NCBI RefSeq assembly: GCF_040869045.1
Contig: NC_090321.1
Span: 134,655,689-134,719,688 of the forward strand
Direction: 5' to 3'
Source: Eurosta solidaginis
Lineage: Eukaryota > Arthropoda > Insecta > Diptera > Tephritidae
DNA: 64,000 bases
Below the pieces are notes generated by a model that saw nothing but the letters and a program-made list of their open reading frames with translations, was not told the DNA's origin and did not search any database. Shown piece by piece: positions 1 through 11,815 of the stretch. The translations under genes and the position numbers were made by a program. The number at the start of each line of letters is the position of its first letter. Positions within the stretch are counted from its first letter, which is position 1.

Positions 1-900
1 GGTAGCGTCTTTTCTTTCGGTTGCAACGCGGCATTCTTCATTGTACCAGTTGTTTTTTCGTGGCCGCCGGTAACCGATTTTTCCTCGGCGGCAGTACGAA
101 GTGCTTTGGAGATATGCTCCCACTGCTCCTGTATTCTTTCAGGATGAGTTATGCTCTCAGAGAGCAGGTGTGAGAGTCGAGTTGCGAAATCATTGGCAGT
201 CTGTTGTGATTGAAGCTTTTCGACGTCTAGCTTTCCTTGTGTTTTTTGTTCCTTGGTTTTAGCCGCGTTGAGGCGGGTGCGTATTTTGGCTGCAACGAGA
301 TAATGGTCCGAGTCGATGTTAGGTCCTCGGATCGTGCGCACATCTAAAACACTGGAGGCATGCCATCCGTCTATCACAACGTGATCGATCTGATTGCGAG
401 TATTTCGATCAGGATACAGCCATGTAGCTTGATGTATCTTTTTATGCATGAACCTCGTGCTGGATATGACCATGTTTCGAGCACCGGCAAAGTCAATCAG
501 CCTCAGTCGTTTAGGAGAAGTTTCATTGTGTAGGCTGAACTTTCCGGCTGTAGGGCCAAAAACACCTTCTTTGCCCACCCTGGCGTTAAAGTCGCCAAGC
601 ACGACTTGTATATCAAAGTCTCTCTCCCACCACGAATCCGACGCCGAAACTGCGCTTATTCGTATGGCCACTCCAATATATGTCACAATTTTTGATCTTC
701 TTTCTTCCATGCTTCGTCCAACGCATTTCTTGGATGGCGGTGATGTCAGATTTTGCTTTGACGAGGACATCAACCAGCCGGGCATCTGCACCAATCCCAT
801 TCAGGGAGCGGAAGTTCCAGGTACGCGCCCTCAATTCATTGTCCTTCAAACGTTTGCCATGGTCGTCATCAATAGAGAGTGTATTTATCCGAGGCTTGTT
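1..900 (-). pseudogene. RTE endonuclease domain (APE-type), frameshifted
   Basis: Apurinic-type endonuclease that nicks target DNA to prime reverse transcription. Reading from about 900 downward the frame shows the motif pair ARTWNFRSLN and ITAIQEMRWT (849-613), typical of the start of RTE endonucleases, also annotated as craniofacial development protein 2-like. After a break near 613 a second frame carries KIHQATWL, NQIDHVVID and IDSDHYLVAAKIR (about 440-290). The last contains the catalytic SDH signature. The frame change makes this copy non-functional, and the window ends before the reverse transcriptase. Plus-strand open frames over the same bases are shadows. Confidence 0.75.
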
Positions 901-1328
901 GTTATATTTAATTGGAGTATGGTTTTACGTGGCGGGTCCCAAGCCCAGCGCACAACCCGCTCAGCGGGGGTGAAAATATTACTTGGCACGTTTATATAGC
1001 CGCTTGCTCCAAGACAGACGCCCGCTTGCAGCCTCACCTAGAGGTGTACAGACGCTGCCGATGAGATCTCCCCCGGCTAGCCCTTAAACCGAGTATGTCA
1101 GAGTGGCCTAGCCAGGTTGTCGCCTTCTCACATTAGCTCACCGCTAAATGGATGTTTAGCGGCTACCCAGAGGATACTTGGCCCCAAGCGACCGGCAGTA
1201 GTGAGCTGCTTGAACCGCATGCAAAAGAATCGCTCTGGCCATTCTCAGGTGAATGGCGGTCAGAAGCTTTCCCCACTTTCGTGGACTTCTACACACGGCC
1301 CCACCCTCTGACATTAATACCTGGGGAA
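1..1328 (-). mobile_element. RTE-type LINE, 5' part, cut by window edge
   Basis: Non-LTR retrotransposon on the minus strand. The untranslated leader lies at about 900-1328 and the endonuclease-coding part runs from about 900 down to base 1, where the window cuts it. The leader is more GC-rich than the surrounding AT-rich DNA, and its limit near 1328 is where that composition ends. The reverse transcriptase would lie outside the window. It is probably a different copy or family from the RTE fragment at 42746-43484, which has only the 3' end, so the two cannot be compared. Confidence 0.7.
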
Positions 1329-1669
1329 AAATTAAAAGCCGTATAAATATATATTTAAACTTACGTAGTTTTTTATATTTGTATAAATTGCACATAAGTA
1401 CATTTCATTTCTAATGATTTTATTGCTATATAATAAACAAAACTTGTTCCGAATTACCATCGACAGCTTTGTACGAAAGTATGTTGCCATATAAATTCGT
1501 AAATATGTGTTTTTCATAAATACGCATGCTTGCTACATATATATTTGTTACATACATATTCACACATACGTTAGTACATGTTTGTTAACCCACATTGGCG
1601 TCGTTTTCAAGAACTTTATATCAACATTTTCTTCAAAAATTTTCACCATATTGTTATATTATAATTATA
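1329..1669. other. AT-rich DNA, nothing recognised
   Basis: About 340 bases between the RTE leader and the Helitron 3' end. Very AT-rich with short tata/catacata runs. No coding frame, RNA gene or terminal repeat seen. The T next to the Helitron CTAG lies at the right edge. Confidence 0.6.
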
Positions 1670-1700
1670 CTAGCGGGACCTCGGTGTGCTTCACTACACC
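1670..1700 (-). other. Helitron 3' terminus: hairpin plus CTAG
   Basis: On the minus strand the stem GGTGT/ACACC (1700-1696 with 1687-1683) is followed by GAGGTCCCG and then CTAG at 1673-1670. The next base outward is T. Hairpin, roughly 10-nt spacer and CTRR end are the standard rolling-circle termination signal of Helitrons. Confidence 0.75.
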
Positions 1701-4700
1701 AATAGAAATATTGGAAAAAGAATAAAATAGCATATAATTTTTTTAATCTTTATTTCAATTCTTAATCCAAAACATTTGGATACACTACATTTTTCGTTTT
1801 TCCATCTGGGATATGAATAAACAAACAATTTGGAATGCCTACTCTGGAACAGGCAACGTAAGCTGTCCGTGCGAAAAGCACGGTTCCTCCAAATTCAATC
1901 CGTATTCTCGAAGCGTTTGTCCTTGCGCCTTGTTGACTGACATAGCAAATGACAGGCGCACTGGAAATTGCAAACGCTTGAACTCAAATGGCATGTCTGT
2001 TGGTATCATTGGGATTCGCGGTATAAACACAATTTCACCTTTCGCTTTGCCGGTCAGTATCGTTGCTTCAATTAAATTCGTCATCAACTTTTTTACATTC
2101 AGTCTTGTTCCATTACACAATTTTGGTGCATTTAAATTCCGTAATAAAATAACTGATGAGCCGACCTTCAAATTTAACCAATGCGTTGGCATACCAGACG
2201 GTTCCAATGAATTCAAAAATTCAACTGGATAATTCACTGCGTCATATTGATTCATTGCGCTATTCACTGACTTGTATGTTTTTCAGAATATGATGATTGA
2301 TTTCATTGACATGTACATTTTTTGGTGCCAGTATTACGCGTTCTCTCAACCAATCGTGAATCATGTAATTTTGAACAATATTTGGAAACACTCGTTCAAT
2401 TAATTCTTCTTTTGATTGGATAATTGTACAAAAATTGTTTGGCAATGTAATCAAACCATTTGTTTTGTCGATAGGAATTTTGCCATTTCCGATCTCTAAC
2501 AATTGCTTCGAGAACTGCTCTGCAGACTGATCATTGTGCAACTGAACACGCATGTTTATGTGTAATGTTAATTTTTTCACGTATCGCCACAAAAGGGAAG
2601 ACTTCAAACATGCATTGATCTTATCTGCCGGTGTTGATCGTGGAATAACGGGCAATGTTTGTCGAAAGTCACCTGACAATAAAATTAAAGCACCACCAAA
2701 AAGCCTTCGGTTTCCACGTATATCTTGCATCGTTCGATTTAATGCTTCCAATGATTTTTTGTTTGCCATTGTACACTCATCCCTTAGAATGGCCGCTGCT
2801 TGTTGCAAAACTTTTGTCATCGCTAAATTTTTGGATATGTTTCAGGTTGGAGTTTCAACCACCTGTATATTCAATGGTAATTTTAAAGCTGAATGAGCTG
2901 TTCGTCCTCCATCCAATAAAGGTGCAGCAATTCCAGAAGAAGCGAATGCCAAAGCAATTTTCTGTTGCGATAGAATAGTTGCTAAAATCAATGAAATCAC
3001 AAATGTTTTTCCGGTGCCGCCAGGTGCATCCAAAAAATATAATCCACCAGTGTTATCAGAAATAGCTTGGATGATTTTGTCATATATATCCTTTTGTTTA
3101 TTGTTCAATTTGGTGATGTTGGACTAAACAAATGTACATAAATCGTCACAATCGAATTGTTGTTCACGCTGCAACTCTCGATCAAATAAATCATGCATTG
3201 GACGATTTGGTGAAATCAAAGCTAACTGCCCCAATGCTTTATTGGCAATCGCAAGACACATATCTTCAATTATTATCAAAGCTTCATTGTACATTTCCAA
3301 TGTAATTAGCAAATTGCTCTACCACGCATCGGAATTAAAATATCTTCAGTCATGTAATCTTTATATTTATTCCACAATTCAATTGGTTTCGCTGGCATGC
3401 ATGTTGATATTATAATCGAAAATAGCATTCGTATTTGCTGTGGATGAGATGAAATCGATGCATCATGAAGTGTTGCGTCCCAATGAGTGTCATCTTTTAA
3501 CAAATGCAAGAGCTGACAAGCTTCGCGATATGTCTGACAAAAATGACCGTGAACTGTTCTTAAATCCTTACCTACAACATTCGCAAATAGAAACATTCAG
3601 CATTGTTGGGATGTACTGTATACATCCTGCCCAAGGCATCTGTTTGGAAAATACCTGGATGGCCATCAACTGGTGTTCCTTGTTTACGCCGTTGAAATTT
3701 TTTCGATGATGCATTGCAGGTGTAATATTGCGGTATATCAACATATATCAAATTTCTGGCAAATGTGTCGATTTCACACAATTGAAAAAAAGTAGTTAAA
3801 GTAGGTGCTGGTGGTTGTGCTGTTTTCTTCTGTACATTCTCAGTAGTGAAATAAACTCGTTGACCATTCTCCAAATCAACTTCCAAATGGACAACAACAG
3901 AATGTCTTTCGTGCAAAGAAAACGAAAAGATACGCACAACTGCTTCATTACTGCTTTGTATCGCCCCATTCGATATTGAGAGATTTCATCATTTCTATTT
4001 TCACCATCTACTCTAAAAACAGCCATATCACTTCCTTTATTCACATATTTACAAATGTATTTGATAGACTTTACTGAGTTACAGTACTCAACATTTATGT
4101 GAGCCTGAAAAACTTTTGACAGTATCGGCGAATATGGCACGACCCAACGATTGTCAACTTCGATGTCTTGATTGCGCACTCTTATTATTGCCGTTTTACC
4201 ATTATTTTTAAATGATCGACGTCGATACAATGGATATCCGTCATTGCCTGTTATGGTATCGGAAATTTATGCTCTCGGATACCCCTTTGAACATGTCCCA
4301 TCGATCATACATAGCGAATTCATATTTATTTCACCGCATGGACCGTGAATCATGTTTTTTGTTACCACTTCAAATAATTCTGGATCGATGGTTTGATCTG
4401 GTATTTCGGCTGATATGACGCTATCAATCTCGTCCGGTGTTATTTTACGTACCAGCCATATCAATATGTGTGTGTGTGGCAAACCTCTTTTTTGCCATTC
4501 AATCTAGTACATCCAACATTGTACCTTTCCAAAAACGCTTAATTTCACAATTAAATCCATCAGTGCCTTAAATTTTTGCCGGAATACACGTGCTGTAACG
4601 TCCTGTCGATCTGTTGGGGACTGACCGTCGAACAAATTATTTTTTATATCGTTCCACATCGGATTACACGTAAAAGTGATGAAAACATATGGTCGGCCGT

Positions 4701-5078
4701 ATTTTCGAACATAAGACATAGCATCTTGTGCATATTCGTGCAAGTGGGGTGGACTACCAATATAAGAAGCTGGTAATATCGTCAGACGTCCGATATCATT
4801 AACATTTGCATCATTCGCTATTGCATCTTGCAAATGTATGTACTCTTCAGATCGCAATTTGGCTTGAATGAAATCGGACGTTCAGTTTCAATTTTTGCAT
4901 ACATGTCTACAATGCATTGGTGAAAAATGTAATTTTGTTCTTGAGCACGAATCATCAATCGATAAGAATAATAATTCATCGCACTAACTTTCTTTTGAAC
5001 ATCTCGACCTGTAAAAAATATGTTCATTCGATTTTAAATTTTAGTTTTTATTTAATATCTGATTAATATATTTAGTAT

Positions 5079-5984
5079 TGTAACGAATTTTGTGCAATTC
5101 CTATTATTTGCAACTTTCTGCTAACGTTCGAATCACTAAACTGTTGAATAAATAACTCCACTTTTCAATAATGCAAAATGACCTTTATTAAAGTACTACA
5201 CAATAACACTTCTATTGCTCGCCAGATAGCATCTTAAATAAAACTGATTGTCGTGGCTCTACTGTTGCTGCCTTTTATACTGTCTGGTTACCTCGTTGCA
5301 GACTTCTAGGCTTTTCTATTCTAGAATTTACTAGTTAGTTATCAGTTACAAAACCAACAGCCATAACTACGTTTATAGCTTCTCACATGCGCGTGTATAC
5401 GTGAGTAATACTTGCACAAATTATTGCCTTCTTTTGTGAGCATCTCAGATAAGATATATGCATGTGTTTTTGCGCCGCATGTGGCGGCTACCGTGGTGTG
5501 ATGGTAGCGTGCTCCGCCTATCATGCCGTATGCCCTGGGTTCAACTCCCGGGCAAAGCAACATCAAAATTTTAGAAATAAGATTTTTCAATTAGAAGAAA
5601 ATTTTTCTAAGCGGGGTCGCCCCTCGGCAGTGTCTGGCAAGCGCTCCGATTGTATTTCTGCCATGAAAAGCTCTCAGTGAAAACTCATCTGCCTTGCAGA
5701 TGCCGTTCGGAGTCGGCATAAAACATGTAGGTCCCGTCCGGCCAATTTGTAGGGAAAAATCAAGAGGAGCACGACGCAAATTGGAAGAGAAGCTCGGCCT
5801 TAGATCTCTTCGGAGGTTATCGCGCCTTCCATTTATTTATTTATGTGTTTTTGCGTCTCTTCTCCGCTGCTCGTATTGACATATGAGTAGACATAATGTT
5901 TGATTTAATGGTGTGCATACAAGTCACTGCTTAGCATCGGCTTAGAGATGATAGTATCCCTTAGTGTTGCTAATATTCGTCACA
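5079..5984. repeat. Solo LTR inside the Helitron gene
   Basis: Begins TGTAACGAAT and ends ATTCGTCACA, which are inverted copies with one mismatch. The 4-bp duplication GTAT flanks both sides (5075-5078 and 5985-5988), as left by an LTR retrotransposon after recombination of its two LTRs. The length without the nested SINE is about 525 bp. No internal retroviral-like coding sequence remains. It separates the Helitron N domain from the Rep domain, so it arrived after the Helitron. Confidence 0.8.
5475..5842 (+). mobile_element. tRNA-derived SINE, type A, copy 1
   Basis: A tRNA-like head carries an A box (TGGTGTGATGG, about 5495-5505) and a B box (GGTTCAACTCC, about 5538-5548), the internal RNA polymerase III promoter. 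A family-specific body follows (5560-5825), ending in a TTTATTTATTTA tail. A perfect 13-bp target duplication ATGTGTTTTTGCG flanks it (5462-5474 and 5843-5855), direct proof of a discrete insertion. It sits within the solo LTR. Similar sequences occur on the minus strand at 22230-22552, 28929-29251 and 56296-56637. Confidence 0.88.
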
Positions 5985-7784
5985 GTATATTATTTGCCGG
6001 TTCTTGGATCTATCATTGGTATGTTAATGTGATAAACATCATCACCAGAATTGGATATTGTAATGCGTCGTAACAGCGATGAAGCTCCGAAACACGCTGT
6101 AATTGTTCATTTCTACGATGAAGTACAATATCGCGGAATTGAAACTGATCGCCAACAATTACAATTGCCACTTCATCAATCGTCGGTACATTAAATCTTC
6201 TGGCATGCTCACCAAAAGGCGTTTTATCCGCTCTGAATATGATTTTGTGATTATCAGATGGTGTACGATCGAGAGCGGTTTTGAGCAATTTCACCAATTC
6301 ATTGTTCTGATGAAAAAATCTTTGGAGATCGCAAATAATCGCTCGTTTTGTATGTGAGCCAATTGTGCAACGTTCATCCAACTCACGATTTTCATCTCCG
6401 ATAAAATATATTTGCAAAAATTGATGGTTAGCGTCAGGAAATGGTAACAATGCACCCGCTCGATGATAAATCTGACCTTGAATCTGTAATGTGTATGCAA
6501 TGTAATTTGATGTTGGATCACAATCCTTAAAAACATTGTAGAAACTGTTAATTAGATCCACAGAACAATTTGATATTCCACGTGCAGTAATCACCTTAAA
6601 TGTCGGCATAAAATTGTCGCTTATAATTTTTGTAGCACCAAAAGAAGCCATTTGAAATGATGAATTTTATTCTTGTATATGATTCATAAAATGCCTCGAC
6701 ATTGGTGATCCTTCAAAAATCAATGAGTGCAATGCGGAGTTTAAAATGCCGACAATTTCACTTTGCCATTAGCACAACACATGCCAGCCGTTTCACCCAG
6801 AAACTTAGCTGCTTCACAATGTGGACATATCGCACTCATTAATCCAATATATCCATGCATACTGTAATCAATTTGTGGATCGTAATTAAAAGCAGCACGA
6901 TACATATTTTCTAGAACACGACGTCGTATTTGTCTTGATCGTGCTGGATATCTTTGCCGCTGTAGTTCTGCAGATCTATTTCATGCATATCGTTCACGTC
7001 ATTTCAGTTTGTTGTGACAGGTCATCAATACTTTGCGCTCTTCTTTGAAGTAACATTCTGTTAGCACACGCGTACGTCGACCGATATTTTGACGTCTGGC
7101 TCAAGGCATTTTCTTCAAGAGAAAGGAAGAAAATTCACTAAAACTCCATGAGATTTAATTTAAGAAAAGCACATGTGCAAACAAAAAATGCGCGGTCGAA
7201 ATACGCCCACACGTATATGTCCAAAAGACAAAACCAAAATACAAACCGTGCAAAAGATTTGATGAAAAACACTATAAAACACGTGCGCACGATTAGATAT
7301 AGTTGAAATTACTAAATTTATTATGTAAAATGAACGAAGAAAGAACATTTGAAAAAAATAACTTTGAAGAGAAAAACGTGATACATCATTGCCATAATTT
7401 TCTACTATGTTTTTGTTCAACGATACGACATACTTACATAATGAATTCTCAATGTATTATAAATATTGATATGAATTCAGTTGAAAATGAAGAAATACTC
7501 AATTATGAATCGAAAACTACATAAATATTGAACACACGTGTTGATTCTCCATAATTCATAACAAAAAGACCTAATGTCTATATACACCGAAAAAACGACG
7601 TAACAGATATGTTGTGTTGTGGTGTATCTCTTTCCACTGTATCTGAAAAATCCCTATTGCCAAAATGGAAGCCATGTTCATTGTTCATACTCTTGTTCAA
7701 GAAAACTTGATCAGATGCAGATGAATCAGTACAACACATCCTAAATACATTTCTTCAATACTTTTTTTTTCAATTTTTTTATTC

Positions 7785-8385
7785 TTAAGGCATCAGAGTA
7801 AAAAAGTTAGTAAGTGTGTTGGAACAACAATTTTCGGGACACTGGTGAATATATCCGTTGAACTCGAGGGATCCATGAGTTAGGTTACCAAATAGTTGTA
7901 GCGATATTGATTCGAAAACAGGTGGGCGAATGTTTCTAATGTTGACTTGATCCGTATTTCGAAGAAACATTGTATATGTAAATCTTATGGCTATCAGATT
8001 TGGTAGTCGTAAATTTGCAAGTTGAATGGCAACAGTCAACGATTCTGTATATTCGTTTTCCCAATAAGTGATTTCTTGCGCCGAACTGTTGTTTGTTGGG
8101 ACAGTTGTATAATGAAGAGATATTGTAAATTTTCAGTAAGGAAGCGACCATTTGAAAAGAACCAGTTGAAATTTGAGGAATGACGGGTTTTGATTTCGAG
8201 AAATCTAAAATATTGACAGAAATAATGCATCAGCGGTTCGTCGTAAAAAATGCTATGAACTCGATACTCTTGAATTCTTGCTGCCAAAATCCCATCCAAA
8301 ATGAATTTGCCGATGCGAAATGTATGACATCTTCATCAGAATGCAGTCGGTCAGCAATTTCCAAGATTATTTCAACTGTATTCAT
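7785..8385 (-). pseudogene. F-box-like reading frame in the Helitron leader
   Basis: Upstream of the Rep gene and on the same strand, an ATG at 8385 opens a frame whose first residues IILEIADRLHSDEDVIHFAS are followed by an aromatic pair. This is the pattern of an F-box (L-x-L-P-x-E-IL-x-I-x-x-x-L). F-box proteins bind Skp1 in ubiquitin ligases. After about 40 residues the frame breaks. Two other frames continue, the last carrying LTVAIQLANLRLPNLIAIRF, which resembles a leucine-rich repeat, and closing at a stop near 7785. It may be host sequence captured by the Helitron, or a reading frame of the element. The F-box assignment is by eye from one short stretch, so confidence is modest. Confidence 0.4.
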
Positions 8386-8514
8386 AGTTGTTTCCGAAGA
8401 AAATCAACGCAATTCTATTACAATGTTGTTTCTTTGACACAACCAAATCACACTTAATAAAAATTTAGTGCGACACTACTCAACAAATTGAAGCGCAGCA
8501 TATACCGAATTCAC

Positions 8515-11418
8515 TTATGTTAGATTAGGTTGAACTGGCCGGTCAATGAGGACCTCACATACACTGATTGAGTCCGTAGTGTTACCAGAAATTTGTTTTA
8601 ACGACCAAACTGAAAAACCCTATCAAAAACCCGGACCTATGTTATAAAATAACTCCGTCCTCTTGGCAAATACTAGAAGCTTCCTAGGACTTAAGCCACT
8701 TGCTGCTTCTAGATCTGACAGCTGTATCACTCCTAACAGCTGGAGTCTTAGCCTGGCAAGTGCAGGGCATGAGCACAGAATGTGCTCGATCGTTTCCTTC
8801 TCCAACCCGCACTTCCTACATCTGCTATCACTGACCATGCCTAATTTAAAGGCATGTGACGCCAGAAGGTAGTGTCCAGTTAGAATACCTGTCATGAGTT
8901 TACAGTCCTCTCTTTTTAATAATAGAAGCAACTTTGTTAGTCTAAGTTTGTAAGACCAACACATAATCTTCGACACTTTACAGCCCCGCGCTTGACACCA
9001 CGCCTTTCCCGATTGGTCGATCATGCGCACCTCTCGCCTTCGCTTAATCTCGCCCAATCTAATTGGGACGTCTACGGAGCAAGCTTCAAGGGATGTGCCC
9101 TTTTTAGCTAGTTCGTCCGCTTTTTCATTCCCATCTATTCCCATATGTCCTGGGACCCAATATATGTGTATGCTTCTCCCTGTCCCGATTCTCTCCAGAG
9201 ACTGCTTACACTCTAACACGCATTTAGATGCTGTGCTATGCGAGATTATTGCCTTAATTGCTGCTTGACTGTCAATATAAAAGTTAACACCGTTGCAGCT
9301 TAAGCTATTCTCTTCTAGGGTTTCCACTGCTTTGGTTACGGCTAATATTTCCGCTTGGAAAACGCTACAGTAATCCGGCAGCCTGTAGGATCTGCTTATT
9401 TCCGGATCAGCGCAGTATACCGCAGACCCTATTCCTTCCACTACTTTGGAACATCGGTGTACACATGTATCGCCTCGTCCGCCATTTGCGCACCCTTGCT
9501 CCAACCGTCCACCTCTATTGTGGCCTTAAGATCTGCCTCGAAGCGCAGATAGGGAATCAGGTAGTCTGTTCGTCTTGTGATTGATGACGCTATACTACTA
9601 TGGCCATATGGTCGGCGCTCAAGCTGCCCCGAAGCGCCGAGCCTGGTTGCGGTCGTTAATGCTTTGTTCTTTGCTACCAGGTCTACAGGTGGAATCTGCA
9701 GAATGGCATACAGTGCAGCCGTCGGGGTTGTTTTAGGGCTCCTGTAATGCCTAGCATCTGTAGTCTGCATACCCCCTCTAATTTTTTGAGGTATGTTGTT
9801 TTTTGTGTGACTTTCTACTAAACAAGAACTCCATAGTATAGAATAGGGCTTACAATCGCTCTAAAACCCCAATGAGAAAAAGAGGGCGATAGGCCCCACG
9901 TACACCCCAGCATTCTTTTACATGCACAGAGTGCCGTTGAGGTCTTCTTGACCCTCTCCTCCACGTTGAGCTTCCATGACAGCTTACTGTCTAGCATGAT
10001 TCCAAGATATTTTTTGCAAGGTTTTTCCTGTAAGGTCACCCCTCCTAACTTAGTCCTGGTCCAATTTGAGACCTTGTACCTCTTTGTAAACAAGACCATA
10101 TCCGTCTTCTCTGCATTGACTTTCAACCCGACATTAGATGCCCAGGTATGAATATCCCGAAGCAGCCGATCCATCAAAGAACTAATCGTCGGAAGGCACT
10201 TTCCACTTATGACACTTATGCAACGTCATCTGCGTAAGCCGAAGTTTTACGGGTCCCTAATCGAATTGCCTGAGCAGTTGGTTGATGACCAGCGTCCACA
10301 GCAGAGGTGATAGCACCACTCCCTGCGGCGTGCCCCTGTCCACTGATTTCGTGGCCTCGTACAATCCCCATTGTGGTTTAATCTTTCTGCAATTTAACAT
10401 GCAGCCGATCCATCTGATTAAGGCAGGATGTACTTTAATGTAATATTATTTTAAGCCATTCCACGACCGCCCTACTTGAGACTTGTAGCATGGCCGGGAA
10501 TATACCATCTGGGCCCGGCGATTTAAACATAGAAAACGTCTTCACTGTCCACTCGATTTTGGTATCGGTCACCAAGCCCGGCTACTAGCTCCGCGATCGA
10601 AGTGTGAATGATGTCTGCTGGCTCTTCTAAACCGACTCCCGATGGCAAATGAGTATCGAGAAGCACCTCAAGGGATTCCGCACTGTTACGTGACCATTCC
10701 CCGTTCTCTTTCTGTATTAGTCTATGTCTGGACTATGTTTCCCTTTGCTAAGACTTTTTTCAACCGTGCTGTTTCGCTGAAGCACTCCTATGTCCGTACA
10801 GAAACTTTTCCATGAGTTTCTCTTCGCCTTGGTAATTTCACGCTTGTTGATCCTCAGTAGATCCCTGTACTCGTCCCGACACGCTTCGCTTTCTGCGGTC
10901 TTTGCGAGCTTAAACATTTCCTCTACCCGTCTTCTTAGAATACTCAGCTCATTGTTCCACCATGGCGGCTTTGCTTTTCCTCTGAATCTTCTTAGAGGAC
11001 AAGCTTTGTTATACGCAGTCATAAGCGTCCTTGTTAGGAATTCAGTCGACTCCTCCAGTTCCTCTACATTAGCAACCTCTATGGGTTGTCCCAGTTTTGT
11101 TTCTACATGTTTCTGGAATTTAGTCTAGTTCGTTGACCTAGGGTTTCTAAAGGTTCCTCTCTTCTCTACCCTCTTTAGGGAGAAGCTGGAGCTGATATAC
11201 GCATGGTCGAAGAAGGATGGTCTATCAAGAACCATCCAATCGTACCTTGATATATCACGCTCGGAGCTCAATGTAATATCCAGAACATTGCTGGATGTTG
11301 GACCAATGTATGTAGGGACATTTCCCCTGTTGGCTATCTGCAAATTGGTTTGCAGGATGTAACAAAATAGAGATTCGCCTCTCTCGTTCGTATCTGCTCC
11401 TCCCCACGGATTTACTTA
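8515..11418 (-). mobile_element. LINE (LOA/I-type, EN-RT-RNase H), 5'-truncated, copy 1
   Basis: Non-LTR retrotransposon inserted in the Helitron leader. Its 3' untranslated end (8515-8620) is also found at 16156-16290. The 5' end is truncated inside the endonuclease domain near 11418. The element shares its whole coding region with the copy at 57475-59902. Flanks show at best a short common ACTTA, so the target duplication is uncertain. Having an RNase H domain after the reverse transcriptase places it in the I/LOA/R1 side of LINEs; the exact clade is not decided. Confidence 0.8.
8623..11417 (-). pseudogene. LINE polyprotein remnant: endonuclease, RT, RNase H
   Basis: Reading downward: the endonuclease end (NPWGGADTNERGES, then GPTSSNVLDITLS and a changed catalytic site FFDHAYIS in place of SDHAYIS, 11417-11125); linker 11022-10717; reverse transcriptase fragments 10560-9818, with the catalytic YADDV still encoded at about 10236-10222 but out of frame; then RNase H at 9770-8623. 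RNase H keeps an acidic site in FQAEILAVTKAVE, YIDSQAA and the late motif VPGHMGIDGNEKADELAKKG, but its first Asp (YTD) is split off by a frameshift near 9450. A CCHC-like knuckle (CRKCGLEKETIEHILCSC) ends it. Non-functional. Confidence 0.8.
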
Positions 11419-11815
11419 AACCCAGTTCATTTATTTTTTTTCAGTTTTTATGAAAAAAAAAAAAAACAAAACAAAACAAATGACTTCTTTTTTTCGTTTG
11501 GTTTTCACTTGAGAAATGCCGAACGTCAAATTATAATTCTAGAAACATCAATTCCATTGATTAAGGCAAAATGGAAATAAGCACCACCTATTCCATTTCA
11601 TGAAATAACGCAAATATGCAAATCAGCACCATCTATTGGTGTAAAACCTAGCCGTAGCATGGTGTGATATATCTCAAGAACCACACTCCCAAATTCAATC
11701 AAACTTTACAGAAACCATCTACATGATAGCCCAAATGTACCGTAGAAATTTGGTTGAGCCGGTCTCAAGTTATAAAGTAACACCAAAAATGTGCACTTAT
11801 TTTTATATATATAGA
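11419..11815 (-). other. Helitron 5' terminal segment
   Basis: The first 400 bases of the Helitron, separated from the rest by the LINE. They start with the TC end at 11815 and a T/A-alternating stretch. A poly-A/AAAAC tract lies at about 11450-11480. No coding frame. Plus-strand bases 11816 onward are unrelated. Confidence 0.6.

Larger units (their letters stand above)
1762..7109 (-). pseudogene. Helitron RepHel protein (HUH Rep + PIF1 helicase), many frame breaks
   Basis: Rolling-circle replication initiator and helicase of the Helitron. Reading downward: an ATG at 7109 followed by basic residues; ICPHCEAAKFLGE and GMCCANGKVKL (about 6850-6770) of the Helitron N domain; the rest of that domain at 6651-6013 (ADKTPFGEHARRFN, ALQYPI). 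Then come the solo LTR, the Rep part 5027-3124 with the HUH motif PHTHILIWL (about 4479-4453) and the two tyrosines in YICKYVNKGSD (about 4060). Then the PIF1 helicase 3108-1762 with Walker A APGGTGKT (about 3027-3004), Walker B DECTM, SGDFRQTLPVI and NKAQGQTL. The last motif continues in another frame as VACSRVGIPN and ends at a TAA at 1762. At least six frameshifts or stops break the frame. Confidence 0.85.
1670..11815 (-). mobile_element. Helitron rolling-circle transposon with nested insertions
   Basis: Complete Helitron on the minus strand. The 5' end begins TCTATATATATAAAAAT at 11815. The 3' end is CTAG at 1673-1670, preceded by a GC-containing hairpin (1683-1700). The host bases are A on the 5' side and T on the 3' side, as expected for insertion between A and T without duplication. 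Between the ends lie a Rep-helicase gene (7109-1762) and an F-box-like frame (8385-7785). Two later insertions interrupt it: a solo LTR at 5079-5984 (itself carrying a SINE) and a LINE at 8515-11418. Removing them leaves about 6.3 kb, a normal size for an autonomous Helitron. The 5' leader is split into 11419-11815 and 7110-8514. Gene decay shows the copy is dead. Confidence 0.8.

Noticed and set aside
448..999. 183-codon open frame on the plus strand
   Set aside because: It lies opposite the RTE endonuclease and its own leader; the minus strand carries the recognisable motifs.
5484..5560. Functional tRNA gene
   Set aside because: A and B boxes are present but no cloverleaf forms, and the unit has SINE structure with a target duplication.
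5342..5879. Several open frames on both strands around 5.3-5.9 kb
   Set aside because: All fall in the solo LTR and SINE; SINEs do not code for protein.
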